Shown here: piece by piece, positions 23,901-34,000 of the stretch | Layout of the letters: every line of letters begins with the position of its first letter | Numbering within the stretch: the stretch's first letter is position 1 | The notes under the pieces: generated by a model | Seen by the model: the letters and a program-made list of their open reading frames with translations, nothing else | What the model was told of the DNA's origin: nothing | The model's database searches: none | Source of the DNA: Yamagishiella unicocca | Lineage: Eukaryota; Chlorophyta; Chlorophyceae; Chlamydomonadales; Volvocaceae | Length of the DNA: 64,000 nucleotides | Reading direction: 5' to 3' | Assembly: GCA_003116995.1 (NCBI GenBank) | Contig: BDSL01000092.1 | Coordinates: 370,242 to 434,241, forward strand | Made by a program: the position numbers and the translations under genes

Positions 23901-24385
23901 CGTCGGCCAAATCGGCGTCAGGGCCTAGCGGTACGGCGCGGTACGGCATGATACTGCATGGTACGGCACAGTGGGTTCACGATACGGCACGCAGTGTTCC
24001 ACCGGAGGGAGCGGGACGATCTTGCCACTGCGGGACGATCTTGCCACTGCCCCCTTAGCCCCTCTCAGACCCTGAGCCCCCCTCAAACCCTGAGCCCCTC
24101 TCAAACCCTGAGCCCCTCTCAAACCCATCGCTGCCCCCCTACCCTCCCGGCTCCTCCCTCACGTGCCCACCCGTACGACACCAGGTGGTCCGCTCGTACA
24201 TGCACCTCAGCGGCAGCGGGCCGCTGTCGGGGCTGCGGGAAGCCGTCACCGCCGTGTGGCGCGAGGACGGGCTGCGCGGCTTCTACCGGGGCTGCGCCGC
24301 CAACCTGGTGCGCACCACGCCCGCAGCGGCCATGACGTTCACCACCTTCGAGCTGGTGTCACGGGCGCTGAGGGACTCGCTGTAG
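20909..24385 (+). CDS. Mitochondrial carrier family protein, NDT/SLC25A32-33-36-like, five exons
   Basis: Exons 20909-21010, 21269-21331, 22021-22902, 23555-23707 and 24185-24385 join in phase 0 to 466 aa. Three carrier signatures are visible: CPLDVLKTRLQ (about residues 24-34), [11 protein letters not shown] (about 115-125) and YPHEVVRSYMH, split across the last intron. The surrounding text (YKGLGPTLLALLPNWAVYF and FYRGCAANLVRTTPAAAMTF) resembles plant NDT NAD+ carriers and their folate/pyrimidine-nucleotide relatives, so the likely role is nucleotide or cofactor transport across the inner mitochondrial (or plastid) membrane. Exon 3 carries an extra ~130-residue Ala/Gly/Ser/Pro-rich insert between the second and third repeats, which explains the length above the usual ~300 aa. 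Substrate cannot be fixed from sequence alone. A broken inverted copy of this locus sits twice in the duplicated region at 37-45 kb. Confidence 0.9.
23370..23550. repeat. Short tandem repeats in carrier intron 3
   Basis: Variants of CCCAACCACCTGCCGCGCAC, about eight copies, just upstream of the exon at 23555. Copy number and order differ in the inverted pseudogene copies (near 37930-38035 and 43475-43600). Confidence 0.8.
24058..24130. repeat. 18-bp tandem repeat in carrier intron 4
   Basis: Four copies of GAGCCCCTCTCAAACCCT or close variants. The inverted counterparts are at 37369-37445 and 42914-42990, close to the point where homology with the functional gene stops. Confidence 0.85.
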
Positions 24386-26979
24386 CGGAGGCGGAGGCGG
24401 CAGAGGCGCAACGAACGGGCGCACAGCGTCGGATGAGCGCTTGTTTGGGACAGCGCGGCAGGTGGTGCAAGCATGGCGTCCGCGTTACTGGTTGTACTGG
24501 TGGCCTTGGGTCAGTCGGGTCGTCCGGTGGTCGGTTTCGGAGCGGAGGGCGACAGTCTGGCACCGCGGCAACCTGACAACCGGCGCGGCTCGGTTGGGCC
24601 CGGCGGGAGGTGGACTCCAGGGGGGGCGCCTGCTGTTCCAGCAGGTTCATAGCCGGGACGCAGGAGGCGGCAGCTGGTGATGAGCGTCCGGGACATGCCA
24701 GCCGGCAGCTGGACGCATGGGGCCCCTCCAGGGGGGGCCGCAGGCTGACGTGTCGTACAGGAGGCGGGGGCGCGCTGCGTTCGCTGTATTAGGCGGTGCG
24801 GTTGGGCAGGCCTTGCACAAGGCTCTATGGCAGTACATAGCAGTCTGCTTGCTGGTAATGAGGCATGATGTGGCCCGGGAGCTTTGCTAAGGCGCGTGCG
24901 CGGTCGCTGGCTGTCGCGGCGGGTAGGCGGTGTCTTTTGTTGCCGCAAGCCCCCCGTCCGTGTGGCGCCTCGCTGGGGAGGGTTGACGCGACCTGTTGGC
25001 ATGCTGCTGGCTGTGTGAGGGAGGCACTGATTATTTTTGCAGGTAGTGAGTCGGGGGCGTTATTTTCGTCGACACGTACGCGTGTCTGTGCGCTTGCGCG
25101 CCCGCCGGCGCAGATGTCTGCCGCTGCACTCGCGATCTGGACGCCAAGACGATGATCCTGCAGTTACCGGGTGTGCCACCACTCTACTGGGATGATTGCT
25201 AGCGAGGTACGCACGCAGGGCCCCGCACGGCGGAGGGGCGTGGGGGAGGTATGCGCAAGCGGTTGCAATGGGGGAGGTTTGTTGCTGCTGAGAGTGCCGT
25301 ACAGCCCAAGGGCCGGGACCGAGTGTTCTCGCTGTAGAGAACAGAGGGCGGTCCCTGTCCTTGTGGGTCTGTGTGTGCTTGTCGGAATGGCTGCCACCTG
25401 TCCGGCTAGTGTCACGAAGCGTCTAATGAGAAGCAGGTTTGGTTGCGGTATGCGAGGGGGGGTATGCGAGGAGGGACGAAGAGATGCAAAAGCAGGCAGG
25501 TGGTGTACCTTGCCGGCCAGGCGGCCATGCCGCACGTCGGCACGTAGTAAGGCTACATATACCTGTACGGCCACATACGTGTGCGTGTCTGCCATGTGTC
25601 TCATCAGCAACCGCACATCTGTGTTTTGCTGTGCATCCTCCTCAGTGCCTCAACCCCCCCCCGTTTGTCGGCCGTGGATTCGCGGATTCTCTTATCAAAC
25701 AACCCCCTCCCGCAACCCCCGTCCAGCGACACATCCGCCCCTGCCCATGCCGTTCGCCCCTGGTCCCCCGGCCGACTTCCTCCCCGCGACGGCAGGTCTG
25801 CGTCCGCCGCACTTCCCACCACGCATGACTCCTTCCTCAATATTCCCCTTGCCATCTTCCAGGACCTTCGCCGGCCATCCCCGTCGCGCCGTATCGCCCC
25901 GCGCCGTACCACATCAACCAAATCAGGCGCCCTGCGCCTTCCCTCTCTTTCGCCGCGCCGCCTCAGACTCTTCGTCGCTTTGACCCCTGTACTTTGTCTG
26001 TCAGCTGCAACAGCTGTCCTCATGCTTGTCACTGCTCCCCTTCCCGCATGCTTCGCGATGCTGGCCGTCGGCTCCCTCTCTCCGCTCTGGTCAGGTGAGT
26101 CCTCCACCGCGACCGGCGCTTGCACTCTGTATATCCTGTGCACCTATTTAGCGACCGTTCGCGTGCGTTCGTTGCCGTTCGTATCGCCGCCGCGGTTTAC
26201 CCCTAGTAAAGCGGCGCAGGTCAAGCCACTCCGCGCAACACCGAGACTGCCGGTGTTGCGCTCTGAAAGCGCGCGCACCCGCAGCCGCGCCCCTGCCGTA
26301 TGGCTCGCCTGCCTGGAGCCTGCAACTCCAGAACCAACCGCCGACAGCTACTGCGCAGCTGCCAGCGCAGCACTCAAGCCTTGCCTCTCAGAGAGACGTG
26401 ATGCAACACGACAGATAAACACGTAATACAGCAACCGGCAGTCGAGATGTAGGGCCCAGCTGCCCACGAAATGCACGTGCCGGCCGACGATGGGGCGGGC
26501 TCGCTTGACAGCTGTCAGGCCCAAACACTGGTTGGCTGTATAGGAGGAAAGTGATGGGGATGGTGAGGAATGACAGGCCACCTAGGCCACAACTCCCCCC
26601 CATCTTCCTTGAAACCCCCAACAACCGGGTAGGTTTGAAAGGGTTGCGTGCTCATGCAGTCCGATCTGCCAGCACACCCAGCTGGCTCTGAACTGCGTGG
26701 TGCCAGCCCTTATTCTGCATGCACACTCGCACGACCCGAAAGCTCGCACGACCCGAAACGCACGGCAGCATATATCCTGTGCGCGCCCTTTCTGCACAGG
26801 GGGGTGAACCTGCATAGGGGGGTGAACCTGCACAGGGGGGTGAACCTGCACAGGGGGGTGAACTTGCACAGGGGGGTGAACCTGCACAGGGGGGTGAACC
26901 TGCACAGGTGGGTGAACTTGCACAGGGGGGTGAACTTGCACAGGGGGGTGAACCTGTGACTCTGTCTGGCGCGTGGGGC
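24386..26979. other. Intergenic, no supported gene
   Basis: Holds the carrier 3' UTR, an R1 repeat copy at 25662-25700 and, at 26795-26952, an 18-bp minisatellite. Open frames on both strands (for example 25171-25983 plus) are Arg/Pro/Ala/Ser-rich, overlap each other and show no domain or coherent splicing. Confidence 0.5.
26795..26952. repeat. 18-bp minisatellite, about nine copies
   Basis: Head-to-tail copies of CACAGGGGGGTGAACCTG with single-base variants (CTTG, GGTG, CATA). It ends about 30 bp before the left edge of duplicated unit A. Confidence 0.9.
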
Positions 26980-28169
26980 ACCGCCGCCCAGTCTTCATCA
27001 TGCTGACGTGATCAAGCCTTCTACAGGTCTACTGACCAGAAGCCTTGATGCGTGAAACAACTAGCAGCTGCAGCGTGCAGCGGAGATAGACTGACCCGGC
27101 TGCATCGAATGCGACTTGCACGCCCAACCGTACATCAGTTCCAACCGCCCGGAAATAGTGGGGCTCTTCGGACCCAGCAGAGTAAATGGGCCATGCGGCA
27201 CGTAGTTCGTTATTGTTTTTAAGGAACTCCCAATCCGCTTTCATCTTGTCACACGTCGGTAGTAGTAGTGTTGCTGGTGCTGCCGGGTACTGCATGAACC
27301 CTTCTGCAACCCGCTGCATCGAAACAGAGATGTTGCAGGTGACGTTATTAGGTAGGCGCTGCTGGTCCTTAGTCCCCTTGATTGGTAAGGCCTCAGTCGG
27401 ATGTGGATCGAGGCCTTTACGAAGGGGAAGACAAGGTTTGCGGCGGCCGGAAAGATCGCGGTTGACCGTTCGGTCTGTGCTATGTGCTGTCGTGCTGCGA
27501 TGTGGCTTCACCTCATCTGCTCGCCACGGTCTGCCTACCGCACTAAAGAAATACAACTCCTATTGGTTTTAATGCCATAATGGCATAGAGGGGCGAGCAC
27601 ATCGGCAACGGGTATGGATGAATGTTACATGCCGAGGCAAGTTCTAACGACCACGGAGTTACGTTGGACTGCGAAATAAATATGAAACGCATCTAGAAAT
27701 CGAAGGCATCATAAAGTACAGTGGAAACATCGCGGCGTGCCTATATTGGTGCTGGCCTTCGCACCTTGGCATGTCGAGGCCCAAATGTCTCAGATCATGG
27801 CCGTGATCTGGCGCATGATACCGGTATCTGCCCTCAACCGATCCATGCATGCCCATACCATCAAACGTGGGCCTTTCTGTGGCTTTTGCCTTTTTTTCGT
27901 CCATAACATCACACGTAGATAATAGAAGAGTAGTTCAGATGCGGGAAAGCAGTCGGACGGAGAATTACGGGGCCCAGGTTTAAGCAGCGCAGGCGCGTGG
28001 GTCTTGCTTGGTATTCCCATCGATACACATTTGTATCTATATGAATTTTCCATAAATGACGACTATAGACGTGCATAGACCGACAATGTAATTCTCCGTA
28101 CGACTGTTTTTTCGCGTCTGAACTCTTCTTCTTACCTACGTGTGATGTTATGGACAAACAGAGAGCAAA

Positions 28170-29546
28170 GACGGGAACCGTCTTCTTCGTGAAGCAGATG
28201 ATCGTGTATATATGTTATTTTCGGTTTTGTATGCGTGGATGGAAAGGCGTGTGGAGGATGGGATTGCGTGCTGTCCGGGACTTGACGACTGGCCTTGGTG
28301 TACCTGCTAAGTTGTCATTCTTGTGGTGAACCCGCGCGCTGTTGTGCATACGATACCGTCAGGCTCCAACTTGTCATCTGGTCCTGGGGCCCCTAGTGCT
28401 GGCTTGACCTCTCCAGAGCAGTAGCATGCAGCGCCACCGGAAATGCCAGCATAGTAGTAACGCCAGCATTATACTCTGCAATTAGTTGCCTATGGTTGGG
28501 CCGCCAGCACCGGCCCGGTGTCCCCTCGCCTGCACCACTTCTGGAATTGCCCCCTTGCTTGCTCGTGCAATGCGAACATATGTTCGGTATGCCTGCGGGT
28601 CTATCTTGTCGGGGGCGAGCTGTCTTGGGCGTGGCGAGCGAGGTCCCTGTGCCTTTCGGTGCCTTTCGGGGGGTCTGCTCAGGTCTGCTGGTCTTGCTGT
28701 GGTCCCCCCGCTTGGGTTAGGCCCGGCTTGCCTCTCTTAAGTCCAGGACATGGCCCCCCTTCTTGTCCTGGGTAAACCGGGCTTGAGGTCACCTAAACAT
28801 TTCATTTGCTGCGTTGTGAGGTATCTTAGGTCCCCAGCCTGTATCGTGAGGCGGCGTACCAGCGTCGCGCATTCGCGCAGTTTTCTCAGCTGGCGCTGTC
28901 TCGCATGGCCCCCCGTCTGCTACCATACTTTTACAGCCAACCCAATTTGGTACCATGGACATGCTGCTATTCATCTTGCGTTGTAGGGCACTGTGAGTTG
29001 CGCTCGTGTGGCCCACCTGCTCTAAAGATTAGAACGCCCCTTTGAGGGATCCTTTGATAAGCATCTGTCAGGTGGCAATCCTGTCCGTTCGCGGCTGCTA
29101 TTTCCCGGTGCATTTGCGATCTTTTTGCGCGCAGCTTCCCAGCCCCCGCTGTAAATTTTGTGTACTGGGAAGTTCAATTGTGCTCCCGGCCGAGGGGAAA
29201 TGCGGCCGTTTCCAGCTGTTTGTCCGGCCACTACTTTTCGGCATCGGCGGTAGAATGTACGGGCTCGGTGCGCGTATTGTACGGTCCCGACCCATTGCAC
29301 ATACGATCTCGGCATTTTTAGGCAGGGATTGGCATGACGAGCATCCTCCGCGCGGCTTCCCGACGCTCGCTTGTATTTTTGCCTATTAGGGGTATCCGTT
29401 CTTCATTCTGCCATGTGGCAGCGCGGCCCTTCTGTGCTGTTGTTCCGACGAATGTACGAACCCTAAAGTCGGCATCGGCGGTAGTTCTATACAGACTCGG
29501 ATGGGGAAAATCTCGCTACAATGGTCTGCTTAATGGTCTGCTTAAT
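28170..29546. other. Unassigned left part of the insertion
   Basis: No coding sense seen. It has two copies of GGCATCGGCGGTAG about 230 bp apart (29239 and 29470), each followed by a related ACTCGG/GCTCGG stretch, and ends in a doubled TCTGCTTAATGG just before the LINE 3' fragment. It may be a 5' UTR or the 3' part of another element; the TCTGCTTAA end resembles the tail of the LINE itself. Confidence 0.5.
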
Positions 29547-29870
29547 GGGTGCTTTTGGGTTCTGGGGCTTGGGGCCCCCGTTTTGCCGGGACGCGTTCCT
29601 CGCGTCTCGCTGCTGGCTTGGTGCAGGTGGTTCGTGTTGTCTGGACGCGCTTGTTCTCCTCCCCGTGCTTTGAGTTGTGCGTGCTGCCTTCTCCGTGTCC
29701 TCGTGTTTGGCTGCCTTCGGCTTTTGCCCCTTCCCGGCCGGTGAGGGCGGGCTCTTTTGCCCAGTGACCCGTGTCGTGGTCTGGCCCATCGGGCCCGCCT
29801 GGTTGCGCTTCCGCGCTTGAGCCGTTCTGGCTCCCTTGTAATACTCGCATTCTGCTTAAACACCCTCTTA
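29547..29870 (+). mobile_element. Partial LINE copy: 3' UTR and tail only
   Basis: About 318 bp matching 35397-35714 (the 3' UTR of the downstream LINE) with a handful of substitutions (for example GGGACGCG versus GGAACGCG, and CCCAGTGACC versus CCCCGTGACC). It contains TGTAA at 29837-29841 and ends CTTAAACACCCT twice in tandem. It abuts the LINE body, which begins abruptly inside ORF1. Confidence 0.85.
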
Positions 29871-31004
29871 AACACCCTCTGCCGGATCCCCGAAGCCCTG
29901 GTGATCCGGGACCGCTGGCTGGTGACCCTGCCGCCCGATACCGTCCTGCCTGCAGCCCTGCCCCTTACCCTGGACGTCCGCGGTGCCGTCCCGTTCAAGG
30001 TGCGCCTGGGGACCATCGACATGGATGTCTACCAGGCCCAGCAGGCCGCCGCTCGGGACTGCGCCCGCCGTGCCCAGACCGCCCCTGTCGCGGCCGGCCG
30101 TGCTCCAGCCTGGGGGGGCCCTCGTGCCCCGGTGGCCACCCCGGCTCGCCCAGGGGCCACGGGTACCCCCAGCACCTCAGGCGGCCCCACCGGCTCCGGC
30201 GGCCCCACCGGCTCCGGCGGCCCCACCGGCTCCGGCGGCCCCACCGGCTCCGGCGCCCGCACCGGCTCAGGCGGCCCCACCGGCTCCGGCGGCCCCACCG
30301 GCTCCGGCGGCCCCACCGGCTCCGGCGGCCCCACCGGCTCCGGCGGCCCCACCGGCTCCGGCGGCCCCACCGGCTCCGGCGGCCCCACCGGCTCCGGCGG
30401 CCCCACCGGCTCCGGCGGCCCCCCCAGCTCCGGCGGCCCCACCGGCTCCGGCGGCCCCACTGGCTCCGGCGGCCCCCCCGGCTCCGGCGGCCCCACTGGC
30501 TCCGGCGGCCCCACCGGCTCCGGCGGCCCCAGCGGCTCCGGCGGCCCTGCCGCCCCTGCCGCCCCCGGGCCGATGGTGGCCCCGTGCGTGGAGGGTGCAC
30601 AGCTGCACCTGCAGCTGGCCGAGCCCCCGGCGCCGCTTGCACCCCCTGCCCTCCCCGCCTCCCCCGGTGCTGGCGCGGCCTCTGTGGCGGGGACCCCGGC
30701 CCCCCGGGCTCCTGCGGGCCTCTCCCCCGCCCCTCCCGCCGCCCCCCCCCCGGCGGCGGCTGACACCCGTGGCCACCCCCTGGACCCGCCTGTCGATGTG
30801 GAGGCCTTGCCACGGCGCCAGCGCCCTCGCCTCGCCTACCTGCCCGGCGCCCTCCTCGACGATGAGGTGGACATGGGCGCTGTCCTCGACGCCCCCAGCC
30901 TGGCGACCGCTCCGCCACCGCCGCCCCCGCCCCCCGCGCCCCCCCCGCCCGCCTGGGTCGATGTCGTCCGCTACGACGGCGTCCTGGGAGGCTTCATGCA
31001 CTAA
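29757..31004 (+). CDS. LINE ORF1 (5'-truncated, fused to upstream 3'-UTR sequence)
   Basis: The frame is open from an ATG at 29757, but residues 1 to ~42 come from the upstream 3'-UTR fragment. Genuine ORF1 sequence appears to begin near 29881 with [16 protein letters not shown] and [16 protein letters not shown], which look like the end of a folded RNA-binding or gag-like domain. Next comes a (GSGGPT)n tract (about 20 hexapeptides), then Pro/Ala-rich sequence ending [19 protein letters not shown]1 products of L1-type elements coat the RNA; no zinc knuckle is visible in what remains. The stop codon overlaps the ORF2 start (TAATG at 31002-31006). The truncated N terminus means this copy probably cannot make a normal ORF1 protein. 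Confidence 0.7.
   Translation: MPSDPCRGLAHRARLVALPRLSRSGSLVILAFCLNTLLNTLCRIPEALVIRDRWLVTLPPDTVLPAALPLTLDVRGAVPFKVRLGTIDMDVYQAQQAAARDCARRAQTAPVAAGRAPAWGGPRAPVATPARPGATGTPSTSGGPTGSGGPTGSGGPTGSGGPTGSGARTGSGGPTGSGGPTGSGGPTGSGGPTGSGGPTGSGGPTGSGGPTGSGGPTGSGGPPSSGGPTGSGGPTGSGGPPGSGGPTGSGGPTGSGGPSGSGGPAAPAAPGPMVAPCVEGAQLHLQLAEPPAPLAPPALPASPGAGAASVAGTPAPRAPAGLSPAPPAAPPPAAADTRGHPLDPPVDVEALPRRQRPRLAYLPGALLDDEVDMGAVLDAPSLATAPPPPPPPPAPPPPAWVDVVRYDGVLGGFMH
30183..30545. repeat. 18-bp coding minisatellite in ORF1
   Basis: About 20 copies of GGCTCCGGCGGCCCCACC, in frame as Gly-Ser-Gly-Gly-Pro-Thr in ORF1. Variants (GCCCGCACC, CCCCCCAGC) break the regularity. All other frames stay open through it and give long spurious ORFs on both strands. 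Confidence 0.95.
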
Positions 31005-34000
31005 TGGTGCGCCAGCACCATGGCGCCCGGCCCGGCTCTCGCCCCCTCCGGATCGGGTCGCACAACATCCGGGGCTTTCTTGGCTCGGCCCCCAGTGGCC
31101 ACTCGCCACGGCTCGCGGCCCTCCTCCGCTGCTGGGCCCGACAGTCGCTGGACGTCATCTGCCTGCAGGAGACCCACGTCACAGCGGCGGCGGTCCCCCT
31201 TGCACGTGCTGGCCTCCACGACGTCTCCCGGGCGCTGCACCTGGGTCAGTGGGTCTCCTGGTGGAATCCCGCACCGTCTGCATGCCGGGGGGGCGTCGCC
31301 ATCCTCGTCCGCCTCTCCCTGGTGGCCTCTGGAGCCCTGTCCTTCCCCGGCCCCGCACCCGCCCTCACCGTGTCCCCCGACGGCCGCCTCCTCCACCTCC
31401 CAGTCCTGTGGGGCGGCCACGCCTTCACCCTCCTCACCGCCTACCTGCCCTCCAGCCTCGCGGCAGCCCAACGCGCCTTCATCCACCAGTCCCTCCGCCC
31501 CGTCGCCGCCCTCCCCGGCCACCACATCTGGGCAGCCGATTTCAACTTCGTGGTCGACCCCGCCCTGGACTGCCTTGCGGCCGCAGGACGTCCGGCCGAT
31601 GTCCTCACCTCCTCCGCTTTCACCGCTGCCTGCCCCGGCCTGGTGGATGTTTTTCGCCGCGCCCACCCCTCTCGCCGCTCCTACACCTATTTCCATCCCT
31701 CCGGCGCCTCCCGCATCGACCGCCTCATGGCCTCCCCGCAGCTGGCGGCCTCCGTCCGTGCCGCCTTCGTCGCCCCTGGGCCCCCCTCGGACCACCGCCT
31801 GGTCGTCACCCACCTCCTCCCTGCCCTTGGCTCCCAGCCCCCCGGCCCCGGCCTACGTAAGACCCGGCTCCACTTCCTCGACCATGCCGACCTGCAGCAG
31901 CAGCTTGGCACCTGGCTGGCCGCCGCGGTGGCGGCGGCCCCCACCGCCCCCGCCCACCTCCTCGACTGGTGGCCGGGCTTCAAACGGGCCCTCCGTGTCT
32001 CTGCAGCCCGCCTCAACCTCACCGCCCGCGCCAGGCGGACATGTGCGGTTGGGGTTGAAGCGGCCGCCGGGGCGGCTGCTGAGGCCGCCCTGGCCGCGGT
32101 TGAGGCGGGACAGCCGGCGGCCCTCCCCGCCGCTGTCGTGGCCCGCTCCGCCGAAGCGGCCGCCGCCCAACGTGCCACCGCTGGTGTCGCCCGCCGGACC
32201 CGCCACACGTGGCTTCGCACCGGTGAACGGCCCTCCCCCACCATCACCCGCCACCTCCGCCCGCCCGCGGCCTGTCGCACCATCCCCGCCCTCCAGCGCC
32301 CGGACGGCTCCGTCAGCGCCGACCCACAGGAGCTCCCCTCCATCGTTGCGGCCTTCTGGCAGCGCATCTGCACGGCCCCTGCGGGCGACCCGCGGGCCCG
32401 CCAACGGGTCCTGCAGGCCCTCCGTGCGCTGGGACGCCGCTGCCCACCCGCCGCAGTGGACGCCCTGGGCGCCCCCGTCGTTACCCCGGCGGAGGTGCTG
32501 GCTGCGATCCACACCGCCCCCCCCGGCCGGTCCCCGGGTGCAGACAGCCTCCCCACCGAGATATACCAACACTACGCCCCGACCCTTGCCCCCATCCTCG
32601 CCGCCGTCTTCACTGCCTTTGCCGCCACCGACCGTGCACCCGCCGGCTTCCTGGACGGGGTCATCACCTCCTTCTTCAAGGACCAGGACCCCACCCTCCC
32701 CGCCAACTACCGCCCCATCACCCTCTTGGACACCGACTACCGGACCCTGGCCCGGGTCCTGGCCCGCCGCCTTCTCCCCGTCCTCGGGGATACGATCGAC
32801 CCAGTGCAGACGGCCTTCCTGCAGCACCGGCGCATCTCGGACTCCGTCCTGCTCCTCCAACTCCTCCCCGCCCTCCTCCGCGCGGAGTCTCGCTCCTGTG
32901 CGGTGGTGTTCCTGGACTTCCAGAAGGCCTATGACACGGTGGACCGCGCCTTCCTCCTGGAATGCCTGGATGCCTTGGGTGTGGGCCCTGGCTGCCTTGC
33001 CTGGGTGCGCCGCCTGCTGCAGGGCACCCGCTCTGCCGCCCTCGTCAACGGCCACCTGTCAGGTTGGGTGCCCATCACTGCCGGCGTTCGACAGGGGTGC
33101 CCGGCTGCGCCCCTCCTCTACCTCGCTCCCGGTCAGGCCCTCCTCTCCTGGCTGCAGCACGAAGCCATCGGCATCTCCCTCGCCGATCTCCGCCTCACCG
33201 CCTCCCAGTACGCGGATGACTGCACCCCCCTCCTCCGGGATGCTGCGGATGTCCCCCGCTTCCTGGCGGCCATGGACACCTTCCACGCCGCGTCGGGCCA
33301 GCAGCTCAACCTCCGCAAAGTGAAGCTCCTGCCCCTGCCCGGTGGCCCCCGAGCCATCCCAGCCGCCGCCCCGCCCCCCGCCTGCCCCACGGCCTCCAGT
33401 GCCCCTCCCCTCCCCCCCACCCCGGTGGCCACTGCCGCCCCCCTGGCCGCCCCCGACGCCGGCCTGGCGCCCCGCCTCGCTGTCGTCCCCTCCGCCTCCA
33501 CCCTCGGCATCACCTTCACCGCGGGCGCCCCTGGACCGTACCCTGTGGACCTCGACCGGGTCTACAGCCGTCTGCAGCGTGCTACCACCCTGCCCCTCTC
33601 TGCCTTCGGCCGCGCCTTCGCCGCCTCGGGCTATGCCCTCAGCCGTGTCCTCTACCACATGGAGTTCGTCGGCCTCCCCCCCCCTGGCCTGCGGGCGGCC
33701 CTTCAGGCCACCACCGCCGCCTTCGTCGACCGCCGCTGCACCCCCGCCGCGCATCAGGCCCGCACCAACCGTGTACCTGCCGGAGCCGGCCTGCTCTACC
33801 TCGCCCTGCCCCCCTCCGCTGGCGGCTTCGGCCTCCTCCCTCTCGAAGCCCACGTACGGGCTCGCCACGCCGTCCTGGCCGTGCGAGGCCTGGCCGGCGC
33901 GTGTGGCCTCCTACCGTCTGCCCCCCAGTGGCCCCAGCTCCTCCTCGCCCTCCTGCGCCACGGCCACCCCGCGGCCCACCCCCTGTGCCTCCTGCCCCTC

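Noticed and set aside
25171..26426. 270-281-aa plus-strand ORFs downstream of the carrier
   Set aside because: Overlapping frames rich in Arg/Ser/Pro that run through repeat R1, with no recognisable fold or consistent codon pattern.
29983..31860. 625-aa Pro/Ala-rich ORF and several minus-strand Arg/Gly-rich ORFs across LINE ORF1/ORF2
   Set aside because: Shadows of the 18-bp repeat and of ORF2 in other frames, with no domains.
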